Of a stretch of 64,000 bases of DNA, positions 1 through 11,824 are shown piece by piece; the first letter of the stretch is position 1; every line of letters begins with the position of its first letter. A program made the position numbers and the translations under genes. Origin of the DNA: Leucocoprinus leucothites (taxonomy: Eukaryota > Basidiomycota > Agaricomycetes > Agaricales > Agaricaceae); the NCBI GenBank assembly GCA_013368445.1, contig JAACJO010000010.1:1116001-1180000 (forward strand). The letters are read 5' to 3'. The notes under the pieces are model-generated. The model did no database searches. It had not been told where the DNA came from and saw only the letters and a program-made list of their open reading frames with translations.

Positions 1-2267
1 GAATAAGCGACACCCTTACTGTTGATAGAGTTGAAAAGTGAAGCAGCCCCACTCGGGAACATTGAATAGCGTGGATAGGCCGATCCGAGGACAGGCAATG
101 GACTCATGAGAGGTCTCCGTCTCACGTCATCTGCAGTGCGCTGGTAAACTGCGTGTGGAGATGCGAGCCTCGGAAGTCAAGCCCCCTCGGAAGATTTTGA
201 GTGCTTATGCGGTTGGAATGGAACCTGCTCAGCATCACCCGCGACTCCCTTGTATTTTGGTTCAAGGCGGTCTTCTGAAGTACGGGAACCTACTAGCTCC
301 AGGCCCAGAAGCGATGACCATTGCTGAGTGACGCTGAACTTTTACACAGATACAGAATCCTCGAGAACAAGGGACCAAGACGCGTGTGGCCGGGGTTGAG
401 CGACATTGTTCAACGTGTATGTAGGCAAATGGAAAGAAGTCAGTACAAGTGATGATGCATGCTAGGGATCTGGGGAAAGCCAGCTTGGTACAACAACGCA
501 CACGGAATCCCGAGTCTTGAAGCTTGAAACCTGATTCGGTTTTGAGTAAAGTGGAAATTCGAGTCTGCGGCGGGGGAACTAGACAACAGATGGCTCTGAA
601 TCGCAAGGATTTCATTACAGTGACTCAGTAGAGCCTTTAGATAGAATAAGCGATAAGTAAGGACAGAGGGAGTTTGGCTGAGTTAACAGCTCGGTGGAAG
701 CCCGGAGGTCTCACTAAAAGAGATGATACTCACGAAGTAAACACACGAGTGGAGGTGAGGTCTGGACGGTGGTATTCGTGGGTATACGCGTGCTATTGGC
801 CCTATCTATCTATCATTGCGCATTTGAGTGGATGTGGTCGGCGTGGATAGGATCAGTAGTACACAACTCGACTCTTGGCAATCTTGGCAATATGAAATTT
901 GGACAGACGCCTGAAGAGCGCTAGTCGGGGCTGACCCTGGATGCCTGAATCACCGAGGCGAGAAAAGGTTATCCATAGTTAGCCATAGGAGTCCAATGCT
1001 CCATAAAAAACCATCTCTAGATATCATTGAGTGGGTCGGCTGGCGGCTCGTGAGTTGTCTGCCCCTAGTCTCTGCTTGGAGATCCAATTCTGCCCATGGT
1101 ATGGTTCCTGGTATTACTAGCATTAGACTCCGCCAACGACAATATCGATGAACAGTATGGATGGCATTGGCAAACAATTCGGTAAATATGAGTGACGTCA
1201 CTGATTAAGTGGGCGTTTGGACAATGTTAGCCTGCTAGAGGCCCGGTTGATGGAATGTTGCTCCAAGAATTTTTCCACGGGACGGAACTGGGATATGATT
1301 GGCAAGGGGATAGTGCGTACGTATGTAGTAACTGCGGTTCGAGCCATCAGTCTAGGTTCAAGTCGGGTAAAAGAGGAGAATCCATTCCATTCTGCTGCTG
1401 CTCAGTGATACAGCAGCCTTCATTGATTTGATCTTCACGTCTTTCAGAACCCGGGAGAAACTTCCCGCTTACGCTTTGTATGTTTGCATTTCTCGGAAAC
1501 CTAGGCCCGCTTGATCTAATCAAAAGCGCTCATTTGCTGTTTATCCCTCTGCCATACTCTTACTTCGAAAGCACTCAGATATTTATTTTACGGAAGCTAT
1601 GAGTCTTTAAGTATACACTGACTGACTAGCGAGGAGACACGAGCTATTGAACTATCCGTGGACCGTGTGTTCCGGATGACCGTTGAGTTGTGCTGGGATG
1701 CCAGTGGCAGGTGTAATATGCGGCAGCCTCGGCTCTCTAGATTCGTGTACTCTACGTGTGAAAACAGCTTAGAGTGTCTCGGAAGCGTGTGATTGAATAT
1801 ATAGCCGTATATTCCTTTGATGGCTGCCGCGCTGGAACAATGACCCAAGTCCAGAAAGCAAACCCATGTGGACCTGAAGTTTTGCTACCCTGGCATGAGG
1901 TGCATGTTTGAACGGCTTAACCATAATTTTCACCGATTTTCCTATGTGATATGAAACCCAAAGCGGTTGAAACTAAGTCGAAAGATGATCAGCTGATGCT
2001 GGGATGAGGTGGTAGGATGCCAGAGAACTGACAAGGCTAGGTCGAATTCCGGGAGGACTGGAAGTATACTACTTGACATTCAGACGACAACACAAAGTGG
2101 TACGATTTGGAACGGAGGATTCAAGGGAAATGCTGCGCTGTCAGTTGGACCGTGTTCGAAGGAGAGGGAAGAGGCGCTGACATAATTGTGATGACACCGG
2201 TGGCGGCTATATGACGCTGACCTCAGTCCACTCATTTCTACTTTCTCACCCTGTACCAACGACGACG
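1..2267. other. intergenic, no supported gene
   Basis: Only short open frames (under 120 codons) without recognisable domains, splice-supported joins or codon bias. A short CTAT repeat lies near 803-816. The last ~60 bases before 2268 are pyrimidine-rich on the plus strand and probably hold the promoter and 5' leader of the next gene. Confidence 0.5.
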
Positions 2268-4942
2268 ATGTTCTCCTCCATCGCATCGTTTCTGCCTTCA
2301 GCCCTCCACATAGGGCCTAGCGATGCTCAGAGACCTCCGCAGTTTAGCCAGGACGATCCAGCATCCGAGGATGAGCACGACGATTTGCAGGGATCTCGCT
2401 CCAAACAACCTGTGAACCAGCCACAGACAACCACGAAGTCTCGAGAAAAATCGGCAAACGAGGTAGCATTGTTGTTGTGCTTTGACTATAGCTGCTCATC
2501 TTGTGTTTGTAGAGTTTCATTATTGTCAGACCACCACCGTCAAAATCGAACCATCCCCTGAATTTACAAGTTCAGCTCGTCCCACCGAACACTAAGCCCC
2601 CGAATGGCGTGGTTTCTCAGTCTAACGCATCCTTTAAAAGTGCTGCTACAGGCACCGACCATACTCTTACCCGTATCTCGTCGCTACGTTCCGAAGCGTC
2701 CTATACGAATTATGCATCATCTACGTCTTCCTTCTCCTCCGTTGCATCATCCGGATCTACAAGGCGCACTATCGTGCCATTGTACAACTTGCAGGCTCAC
2801 AATGTCATGACCAATGTTATTGTGGACGCCGGAACCGACGCAAAGATCGCTAGGTTTCAGCGGCGCGGAATTGTCCTCATCGATCTGGCATCTCTTGAGC
2901 CAGTCGAGGTCTGGGGTGATTCACCATCCTATACTGGTAGGACCAGTATAAACTTGAATGTAGACGATCCTCAGCCCTCAACCGCTCGGAATTCGACATT
3001 GTCGACGCGCAGTGGCGCCCCTTCAAGTCGAGCGCATACTCCAGAGCCGCATCCCACGACAGCCTCGTCTGCGATCTCTCTCACTTCTGCGAAGCAATCC
3101 ACTGCCCACCCCTCACACCAGAATATTTTGCACGCGCAGCCGCAGCATCAAACTCCCCATATTTTCGAACCTCCACCCTCTTCTGATGCTGATTCTGATT
3201 CCACGCCCACCCTATCAACTCCCAGACCGCAGCCTCCGAGCCAGACGAAGCGGAACATTTTCGGAAAACTTTTCCAGAGCAGTTCAAGCAAGAAACATAC
3301 TACCCGACCCAATCCTTCGCCCAGTCCTTCGCCCATATCGGCGTCGTTCGCTATTCCCCGACTCTCGCATGAATCATCCCAAACAACTCCCAAGCCTTCC
3401 TTACAACTACATTCGACAAACAGTGGCAGATCAGAAAAGACCCATGGCAGGAACACAAGCCTAACGACCTTTATTTCACCCATTAAGTCGACACTAATGA
3501 GTAACAAGAATAAATTGTCAACGGTGATCACGGGCTCGTCTTCGTCTTCATCTTTGAACATCAACGCCCCCTCGGATCAAGGCATTGGGCTTGGGATTAC
3601 CTCTACAGGTGTCGGAGGTGAGGCGTCTCCGAATATGAGTGCCTCCAGTCTTGCCGCTACCAGTGAAAGCGTAGAGAGTGGAAGCGCCGCTCATAGCTCT
3701 CTGACAGGCGGAAACCCTCTGCTTCAGGTCCCTTCTCATCTTCAACCCCCGACACATTCGCACCAATCGAGCACCGGTTCTACGAATGCGTCCCCACCCC
3801 AAACACAGCTCCAGCAACTGCAATCTAGGCCGCCGGTGCTTGGTATCCAGCCAACCTACGTTTCGGCTTTGGGAAGCAGTGGTCTGTTAGGACTGAATGG
3901 TGTGAAGAAGATCAGAGCCCTTATGTACGTTTGGCTAGTGCGGAAGTGGCTCAAACGATCACCCCAGGACGAGCGTGGTTTACCTCTTCCGAATATGATT
4001 GGGCGGGGAGGTATTTTCAGTGGACTCGGCGCGAGAGGAAAAGACGAGGAGCACCATGTACACTCTGAGGAGGCTGGTGCCGGAGTCGAGGTTCGATTTG
4101 AGTGGAAGAGAGCGAAGGCGAAAGGGAGCGGGCGAGGTCGAGCAGGGAAGGAGGTTGATAGAACACGACCACGGAAGAGACGGAGTATTGCTACGGCTGG
4201 CGAATGGGACCATTCTGAAGGTCGTGAAGAGGCACATACTCAAAGAGAGAAGAGCCGAGATAGCCGGGAGAGGGATTCGGAAGATAAACGACTTAGCTCG
4301 TTATCCGTGAAATCAAACCAGAGCACTGGGAGTGGTGTTGGGCCTGAAGATGGGGGAGAAGGGAGGCGTCGGAGATCGTTGAAGCGACCCAAGAGTGCAG
4401 GAATCTCGGGTGTGGAAGGTTTTGAAGTGGGTGATGGTGGAAATGGAAAGGACGATGGGGAGGAGAGCGATCCCGAGGACTCGGAAACCCCTTGGGTGTG
4501 TACACTGAAGGTTAGGCGAATTGAGTCTTCGGCACATACACGTAAAAGTAGTGGAGAGAAGGAAGTTCTCAAACTCAAGCTCGGCACACTCTCGCCGACT
4601 CCACACCACCCCAAGGTCGTCGCTATGCTCAAAGTTCCCTTCCCCCTTCCTGACATCGAAGTTGAACGACTAAGTCTTAGGCGGCGAGCACCTGCTTTTA
4701 CTCCTGGGCAAGGAGGCGTTAACGAGCTCGGAGAAGTGAGGCAGACGTCGTCAAACTCGAGGGAACCCTCACAAAGCCCACCTGGGAGTGGTCAGGAGGA
4801 GGAATACAAGGGTCTTGAGCTTTCCGCAGAGGAACTCAAGGACATTGTTTGCAGTACGGCCCTTTGGCTGATTGTCCGAGAGGGAACTGGTGGTGTGGGG
4901 AGGGTAAGCAGGAAGGGCGATGGTTGGAAACTCAGGTCGTGA
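2268..4942 (+). CDS. serine/proline-rich conserved fungal protein of unknown function
   Basis: Two exons, 2268-2462 and 2513-4942, joined by a 50 bp GT-AG intron, give 874 residues. I do not recognise a catalytic domain. After the intron the protein has a compact, ordered-looking segment (SFIIVRPPPSK, then VPLYNLQAHNVMTNVIVDAG and RFQRRGIVLIDLASLEPVEVWG), followed by several hundred residues of Ser/Pro/Thr-rich low-complexity sequence, a second ordered segment near the middle (KKIRALMYVWLVRKWLKRS), a basic/acidic stretch, and an ordered C-terminus around TLKVRRIE and VVAMLKVPFPLPDIEVERL that ends KGDGWKLRS. Ordered blocks separated by disorder suggest a scaffold or regulator. That is inference. 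The start is the first ATG in the open frame before the intron; a further ATG-less extension to 2211 is open but less likely. Confidence 0.8.
2463..2512 (+). other. intron of the low-complexity gene
   Basis: A 50 bp GT-AG intron (GTAGCA at the donor, TTTGTAG at the acceptor). Removing it joins the N-terminal frame ending in SANE to the frame beginning SFIIVRPPP, phase 0. Without it the main reading frame has no upstream start that includes the conserved segment. Confidence 0.8.
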
Positions 4943-5951
4943 GGAAGATCGTGTCGAGGTTCATGGCGCCGCGTCCGGGTGGAAGTGTCGGTTGACATCT
5001 TCGTCTTTAAGACGCTCAACGTGGAACTGGCTGTTTGTGTATCAGGAGCCCGTGGGGAAGTCCTTGGCATTCACAAGCTCTGAGCACAGATTGTGAGCAT
5101 GGGACGGTCGGTCATGCGGGAGGCAGCTGGTGTATTTTGGAGATAGGGAGTTGCGGAGATTTGACATCTTGGGATTTCCTGATGATCAGGCCTTAAGTAT
5201 CCCCAAACCTTCCAGGGTCATTGGGGTTCTAGGACCAATTGGGTCTATTTTCGTTTGATCTTTCACCGCTTACTTGACAAGCTCTGACAAGCCTTAGTGT
5301 TCCTTGGGGGACACTATTATTTGAGGCTCCTCTCTGTAACTGGCCTCACTCAACTCCTACCGGCCCGTTGGTGTCGCAAACGTTGGGGACCTGTGTAAAC
5401 ATGCACCCCGTTGGTATTCATAATTGCGCTAGTTATACTATCTTCTCCCCACTCTTGTTCATGATCATTAACTATGCCATTCGCATCTGATTTAAATCTT
5501 TATTCCGGTTCGTGATTTTCAGTCCATTTGTTCGTTTTCTATTCTAGATCTGCATATTTCATTCCTGTTACAGATGATCTCAACAAATTAACGGCTTAAT
5601 GTTATTCCTCGTATTGACTTCTTGAGAAAATTAATACAATTGTGCGAAATTCAGGGTGAGATTCGAGCTTGAAATCAAGACCGGAAGTATGAACGGTACT
5701 GTACGGGGAGACAGCCGTTCAATTAATGAGTCTGTTTTGTCATTGATCCATAGTGGTACAAGTACAAACACTACTGAAAACGGTTAGATGCTGCTATAAC
5801 ACAATGCTGAGTTCAATGTGATAACGAGAGACGAAAGCGTGTTTAACCAGATCAAAAATAGCAACCAAGATATGAGCTGAAAATAAACCACGAAATATAA
5901 AGATCCCTCAACAAACAAAGCGAATGGGCTTGATTCTGAACCACGTCCTTC
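4943..5951. other. intergenic between convergent genes
   Basis: About 1 kb, AT-rich toward 5450-5900, with no supported reading frame. It holds the 3' ends of the plus-strand low-complexity gene and of the minus-strand membrane protein gene, so both polyadenylation regions should lie here. No clear terminator motif can be assigned by eye. Confidence 0.5.
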
Positions 5952-8641
5952 CTAAATAATTCCCTCCCATACACCCAATCCTGCGAAGAAGACTCCGAGG
6001 GAGATCATGAAACCAATATAGACAAAGGTTTGAACGCCAATTCGGGGTAAAACTTGGGGAGTATGGAGCAGCGAGAGGACCCACTGCAGGACCACAAGGA
6101 GAGGGAAGGTGATAAAGAATTGAATGTCTCCGTGAGATCTCGACGAGTGCCGGTGGAATGCATCGACGAACGAGGCTCCCAGGCGGTCAGCTGTCGAATT
6201 TGGCGGGTCCAGAGAAAGAGAAGAGCGCATATATGCTGCGGTAAGCAACAAGGTCGAGCCCAAAACAAATAGGACTGAATTAAGCCGATGCAGACAGGAA
6301 ATAAACACAGGAATATGCTAGGAAAAAATGATTCAAGCCTGAGTGAGACAGGGAAAGGCTAAAAGCGCTCACAATGAATGGCATGCCATAGAGGTCTTCA
6401 AGTTCCTCTCGCCCTCGCAAGGCAATCAGCTCGTCGACATCGCGCTCTACTTCCTCCTCGATGGAATTTTTCAAGTTGGCGTCGCTTTGAGTGGCCGTGC
6501 TACTCGCAACACTCGACCGACGCTCCAGCAGAGGCCGCCTCTCGACGTCAACAAGCTCTCTGGAATTGGAGATCAGGCGTCCGGGTGTTTCGTGGTTGAC
6601 ACTTCCATACCCTGGCATCTGAACGTTTTTCTGCTTCTGGGATCGCTTCGGTGACGAGATGATTCTTCTTACACTAACGAGAACATCTCGGTAGAGTGCA
6701 ATTCCGTCGTAGCCCTGCTTCAGACCAACAACCGCCTCCGCTGCAGCCCAGCCGAGCGCAACCCACCATGTCCGAAGAAATGAAATATCACGCCATGTCG
6801 GGTGATCAAATACTGCACTGCGTGGAACGAGCAGGATGGGCACGACAGCTTCTCTGAGGATGAGGCCCAATGAGCTTTGGAATAACGAGCCAAGAAGAAG
6901 AGACAGCCTGGAAGAGTTGGGGAAAACGAACGAGAATAGGGAGAATATGAAGGAACTGAGGAGGTATGAAAGAGCCCAGAAGGCTATGGGTGTGAGTATC
7001 TCCGGAAGCGGGAACGGGAGAAATGGTGAATATGGGTAGGGTGCGCCCGGTGTTGCATCTATCGTAGGATAGGCAATCTTGGGTAAATAAGCGAGGAAGA
7101 GGAAAGCCAGGAAGGTGAAGACCGGCGTGAGGCTATACAAGCTAACAAGTTGACGGTATGACCCTGCTCGAAATATCAATTAGAGCTACTGATTAATATA
7201 CGGACGATGAAAGACGTACCTCGATATAATCCCTGACGTGCGAGCTCTTCATCCAATATCCACTGTTCTTCCTCTTCCTCATCATCATCGTCCATAGTCA
7301 AAGGCTGTCCCCCAAGATAGCGGGGTGCAGTTCCGATTACTGGGGTAGTAGTCTGGCTCGATCTGTCATATCCATCACCGGTTTGATCGTTGGCGTTTCG
7401 GCTACTGAAGCTTTGCGAGATAGGTGCCGAATGAAATTCCATCGCGGCACCGTCCTCTGGCACCCGATGAAGCAGAACTACTTCCTCTCGGCTTTTGCGC
7501 TTCTCGCGCTCGGGGCTGGTTTGGATAGGTCTGCTGGTGTACGCGCCAAGTCTTGACAAGCGCGAGGGGGACGGTGAATGATGTGGGGATGAAGGAGTGG
7601 AAGAAGTACTCGGACGCTGTTGCTGCGAGGCTTGAGAGTGAGAGGACAAGGAAACGGCCCGGGTGTTGTGCGAGGTGGAGCGGGCCTTTGATCGGAGACA
7701 ACCGCTTCTTCCATTTCTAGCATTTTCCAGATCATCCGCCATTTCCAGCGACGTCCTCTCTGCATCTGCAAAAAGCTTGCGCGCCCAGGTGCTTGAAGGA
7801 TTTTCGAACTCTAGTTCATAATGTGACTGGGTTATCTGCGATAGACTGGGTAGTTGAGACGGTCCTGCCTGTTCCGGCTCTGCGCCAGAATTTTGTTGAA
7901 CGGCTGCAGAGTTTCTGGAGTGTCCGCCCGCTTGCATCCTGGGGCTGAGTGCTGCCAAAGTGGAGGGAGTTCTCTCGAGAAAAGTAACTGAGTGTTCGAT
8001 CTATATACCGCCCTCGGAAATCAACACCCGGTTCGAAGCTGTCAAGTAATCGCTCCTCTGGGTATTGAGTAGTGAATTGGAAACAAAGGGGACGGGCTAC
8101 ACCCGTATCAGCTCTTCGGTCAGGACTCCCTTGGTGAAGCTTACGTCTTCGTGGGCTGAGCGTTGAAGATGTTGGTGAAGTGAAGGTGTTAGGGGTGCTG
8201 GCGATGACGATGTCAACGCTGGTGGGAACTTTGCTATGATCTGTGAGTTCAGAAGTTGACCCTGGTTGAGAGTGACTTACAAAAACAGAGACAAGGTTGC
8301 ACCTTTTGAGGGTCGTGCTCCTGTGATAAAAGGCTTTTCCACAGTGTTCCCAGAGGACTACTGATGAGTGGATTTAGTCGAAGTCTCGAATGAGGCTTTC
8401 AAGAAGCATCAGCTGGTAAAGTTTACTGGCGCCTATGAATAGCTCTGAGATCCGGTGACCCCTTCGGACGCTTTTAACAGCAAAGTGATCGAGAGAAGAA
8501 GTAGTCTCGCTCGAGGCACTCGACCTGCCCAAATTTCCTGCCCATAGTTAACTTTGTTATCTCAGTACCTGTCGAGAGCCGCATGGGTACTTGCCAGGAC
8601 TGAGAGTATTTCTTCAAGGGATTTCCCCGACCACCAATCAT
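5952..8641 (-). CDS. multi-pass membrane protein, conserved fungal, unknown function
   Basis: Six exons are proposed: 8641-8591, 8357-8281, 8233-8145, 7987-7220, 7163-6373 and 6317-5952, together 713 residues in frame. The first exon is tentative; the next two rest on coding-looking joins (KPFITGARPSKGATLSLF, then KVPTSVDIVIASTPNTFTSP, then LTFLERTPSTLAALSPRM). If the upstream exons are wrong, the first in-frame ATG is at 7937. The N-terminal half is Ser-rich and probably cytosolic, with an acidic run (DDDDEEEEEQ). The C-terminal half has about five to six hydrophobic segments, beginning YSLTPVFTFLAFLFLAYL and ending FVYIGFMISLGVFFAGLGVW. A charged loop with ERRPLLERRSS and EEEVERDVDELIALRGREE lies between membrane segments. 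No transporter or enzyme motif was recognised. Confidence 0.75.
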
Positions 8642-11600
8642 ATCGCTGGCTAAGAATTTAACGGCGCGGGAAACTGTGTTGTCTTCTTGATCTTCTGTTG
8701 AGTTGATAGTTCATGGACAGTCTTACAGTATTTTTTTCGGTGGAGCAAGGAAATAGCGCCCAACAATAATAGTCTGTAATCCCACTTGCTGTGCTTATAG
8801 AGTACACCCGCTTGTCTGGGTGGAGCAGTACTTGTGTGAGAGAAATTAGGAAGAGCTCATCGTCGACGCTAATTGCGCAATAAGTTGGGTGCTAGCAGCC
8901 TTGATCAAAATTCCATTCAGGTTCCAACAGTCCAGTCGTAAGATTGCCATCACGCAATCAAACCAGTGGTAAGCCAAAGGTAGTTCAATGCCACGAAATG
9001 CTACACTCATTCACTTCAACGAGTTCTCAAATTACAATCTTGTGTGAAGTTATCCCGGATTGTATATGTTTATTGACAGCGACCCTGCGACTGCTCAATC
9101 TGTATCATATCGTCACAGGGTCTGGGTCTCATGATTAGCCCAACCTGGACTTCTTGCGCCCTGAAGACTTTAGATAAGTAGGTTTCATTGATTTTGATGT
9201 TTAGAGTTAAGAAGCGGCGGCGGCGAACCAAAGTTAGTCTATTAAGCCAGCTAGCTGTGTTTCAGACCTCTAGTTCTGCCATTGAGACTCTGAAAGTCAT
9301 TGCTAAAAGCTGATATCAAAGTAAGAGACAGTTGGCCGACTTTCAGACATGGTTATAGTATTGAATCTCGGAAGATAAGTGACCTGCAGGTTTTCGACGT
9401 CTTGTAGGAACGAGCAGGAGCCTCCCCACCAAAACCCAATTCAGCCATACGAAGCGCTCGAAGGCCACGATCCCCCAAACATGAGGCATGCCCTCGTGGC
9501 ACTCAGCTGGTCACAGTTCGATCTTTTCAAAGCTGTGCGAAGCGGGTGCTGTTCCGGCTTATACTGTACTACGCCACTCCCCCCTCCCCCCTCCCCTTGC
9601 ACACATAGAATTGCAAAGGCACCACTATCTCCGTGATGAATTCGCAGTTCAATTCTGTCAATTGGTGGGAAGAGAGGAATCTAAAGGCGGCTCTCCCTTC
9701 TATTCTCTATAAAATACGATTTGGCACTGCAGCCGCTGGTTATTGGGTTGACCCTGATAACAGCTTTGGATCTTTTGGTGAAGATGTTGGCCGATGTGCC
9801 GTGCTGCTGGTGAAAGGTATTGTCCGGAATTCAATGAATATCAAGCTGGTAGGGTTGGAGGGCAGTGGCGGGGTCCTATGGGGAGCTGATATCAGATCTC
9901 TACGGTTTTGGTATGCGCATACGAGCTATCAGCATTTCTTTTACGATGAGGCCAGTCATGCGTTTATCTGTCACTGTAAAGCCTATTGATCAGGAATCTC
10001 GTATCTAGGAAAGAGATCAAGTTGTTTGTTTCGTTTACGAGAGTAATACTGGTGCGACAGAGTTTCTCCAGAGTTGGCATAAGTGGAAGGGTAGATCTTA
10101 TGGTGCGTATGGCTAAAATTTATGTGTTGGGGACGTGTCAACCGATTCAGAGTCAGAAGAACCGGCGGAATGGAATGGACGACAGGAATTTCCCGGCAGC
10201 TTTTGGAACGACAGTGCGGTGTACGATGTTGTCACCAAGAGAGAGAGGAACACCAGTCAAGATACGCTGATAGGACATCAGGATAAACAGGTTCTAGAGC
10301 GGCTTGTAGAGTCCCCACTAGTGCAGACGACAGAGATTGCACCCGGGCCCAAGCGTTTGAACGACGGGTCAGGGATATCTGAAAACCAAAAGCACGGGGC
10401 GTCAAGTTCCTATTCAGAAAAGGCTATGCAAACCTGCACATTGTCATCTCCTTCAATTGGACCAACCGCGCAAAACTCAGGGAGATCCGAAGAGGGAGAA
10501 GATGAGAGGGGAGTTCCCGGATTGAATTCATGGTTGGTTCGCTTTTTGGGATGGCTTTTGAAAGAAACCGTGCGGCGCTGCAGTGTCACGAGGAGATCTA
10601 GAATATCTGGCACTGACAGCGCAAGGGTAGAAATAGGATTGAGGGTGGGTTCGCGCTTGGTAGCGAGGGAGAGATACCCTCTGTAGTTGAAATAGAGTTG
10701 AGGGATATCAATATTCAAAATCCATGACGTTATTGTGATAGATGTACACTTGTTTAAATCTTGACACAACCGACTGTCGGTAGGTTCAGGGGGCTCATGA
10801 ATATTTGAACGACCGATTTGAGAACTATCTTCTCAGCTTGCAGCTTCAATTTATTTTTATTTTTCAATGGCGGGAGAATGTACCAGTCAGAGTTTGTATC
10901 CGATCTCCTTGATCAAAGGATCTCGACAAAAGGGCTCAAATCGGCGTTTGCCGGTGACATGCCCACGCTAATTGTATTCCTCCTTATCAAGGACACTTTC
11001 GAGCGTTTGAGCACTGACTGCTATTCCAAGAAATGTTTTATTTTGTTGTGTCGTTTAATATCCAGCCCCTTGTTTCCACGTTCCTGTCGATCCGGGGCTT
11101 TCCGTCTGGAACCTCGACCTTCAACCACCATCAGTGAGCCACCAGAGTCGGCTTGCCGGGGGACTTTGCGCTTGCTGCTTAAATTGATACTGAGCACACT
11201 GAATAATAAGTATGTACCAACACGGGACGCGGGGAACCCCTAATCGGCGGAGGAATGACCAAGGGTCTGGCGGAATAAGAAGAACGGGTTTATAGTTTAC
11301 TAAATCCTCTTCAAGTCCGGTTTCCAATCAAAATTAGCCCTGAAAAGGATAAGGTGCTTTTTACTTGAAGCGTAGATTCTGCTCTTCACATGAAAAGAAA
11401 AAATGGCAGGTTAAACGCCCAAGGTTCTGCTGATTCCCCTTGGCTGTCAACTTTGTGGACGGCCGCCGCGTTTTTCAATTGATGGGTTGTTCCCGGTCCT
11501 CAAAGTATCTTCGGTCTTCTTCCTCACCTGGACCTACACTTTACATTACACCACTCGGGTTGATGCTCACCTTCCTTCTCCCTCTTCCCAACCCATCGCT

Positions 11601-11824
11601 TTACCCCTCGTTGCGACTTTTATTTCACTTTTACTGCGTTCGGGGTCTGTATTTATACCCCACAAGCCTATTGAATACCCTCACATAAGTCTTGGCTTTG
11701 GGCAACGGACGGCGTTAAACGTCAAACATCCAACTTTGAACACCTCTTTTCCACTGAAACGACGCGTCGCAACTTGTATTCTACCTACCCCTTGGCCTCT
11801 TTCATCTCTGTTTTTCGCTCCTCG
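8642..11824. other. long intergenic stretch with unexplained short frames
   Basis: About 3.2 kb. It holds a C-tract near 9564-9599 and several open frames of 60-180 codons on the plus strand, none with a recognised domain. The most protein-like frame, 10135-10686, is listed separately. The last 250 bases are pyrimidine-rich and carry a TATTTATA at about 11649-11656, which could belong to the promoter of the membrane protein gene starting near 11825. Confidence 0.4.
10135..10686 (+). CDS. possible coding remnant, unknown
   Basis: An open frame of 183 codons that begins with GTG, not ATG, and is open upstream only to a TAA about 20 bases earlier. The translation reads like a charged, soluble protein at first (DSESEEPAEWNGRQEF, GHQDKQVLERLVES), then becomes Ser-rich and ends in basic sequence. 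I recognise no family and could not find a supported upstream exon. It may be a gene fragment, a decayed gene or chance. The frame on the opposite strand is also open over part of this stretch, which weakens the case. Confidence 0.18.
   Translation: MSTDSESEEPAEWNGRQEFPGSFWNDSAVYDVVTKRERNTSQDTLIGHQDKQVLERLVESPLVQTTEIAPGPKRLNDGSGISENQKHGASSSYSEKAMQTCTLSSPSIGPTAQNSGRSEEGEDERGVPGLNSWLVRFLGWLLKETVRRCSVTRRSRISGTDSARVEIGLRVGSRLVARERYPL

Noticed and set aside
3012..3464. 150-codon plus-strand frame inside the low-complexity gene
   Set aside because: A shadow frame of the Pro/Ser-rich coding region; no domain.
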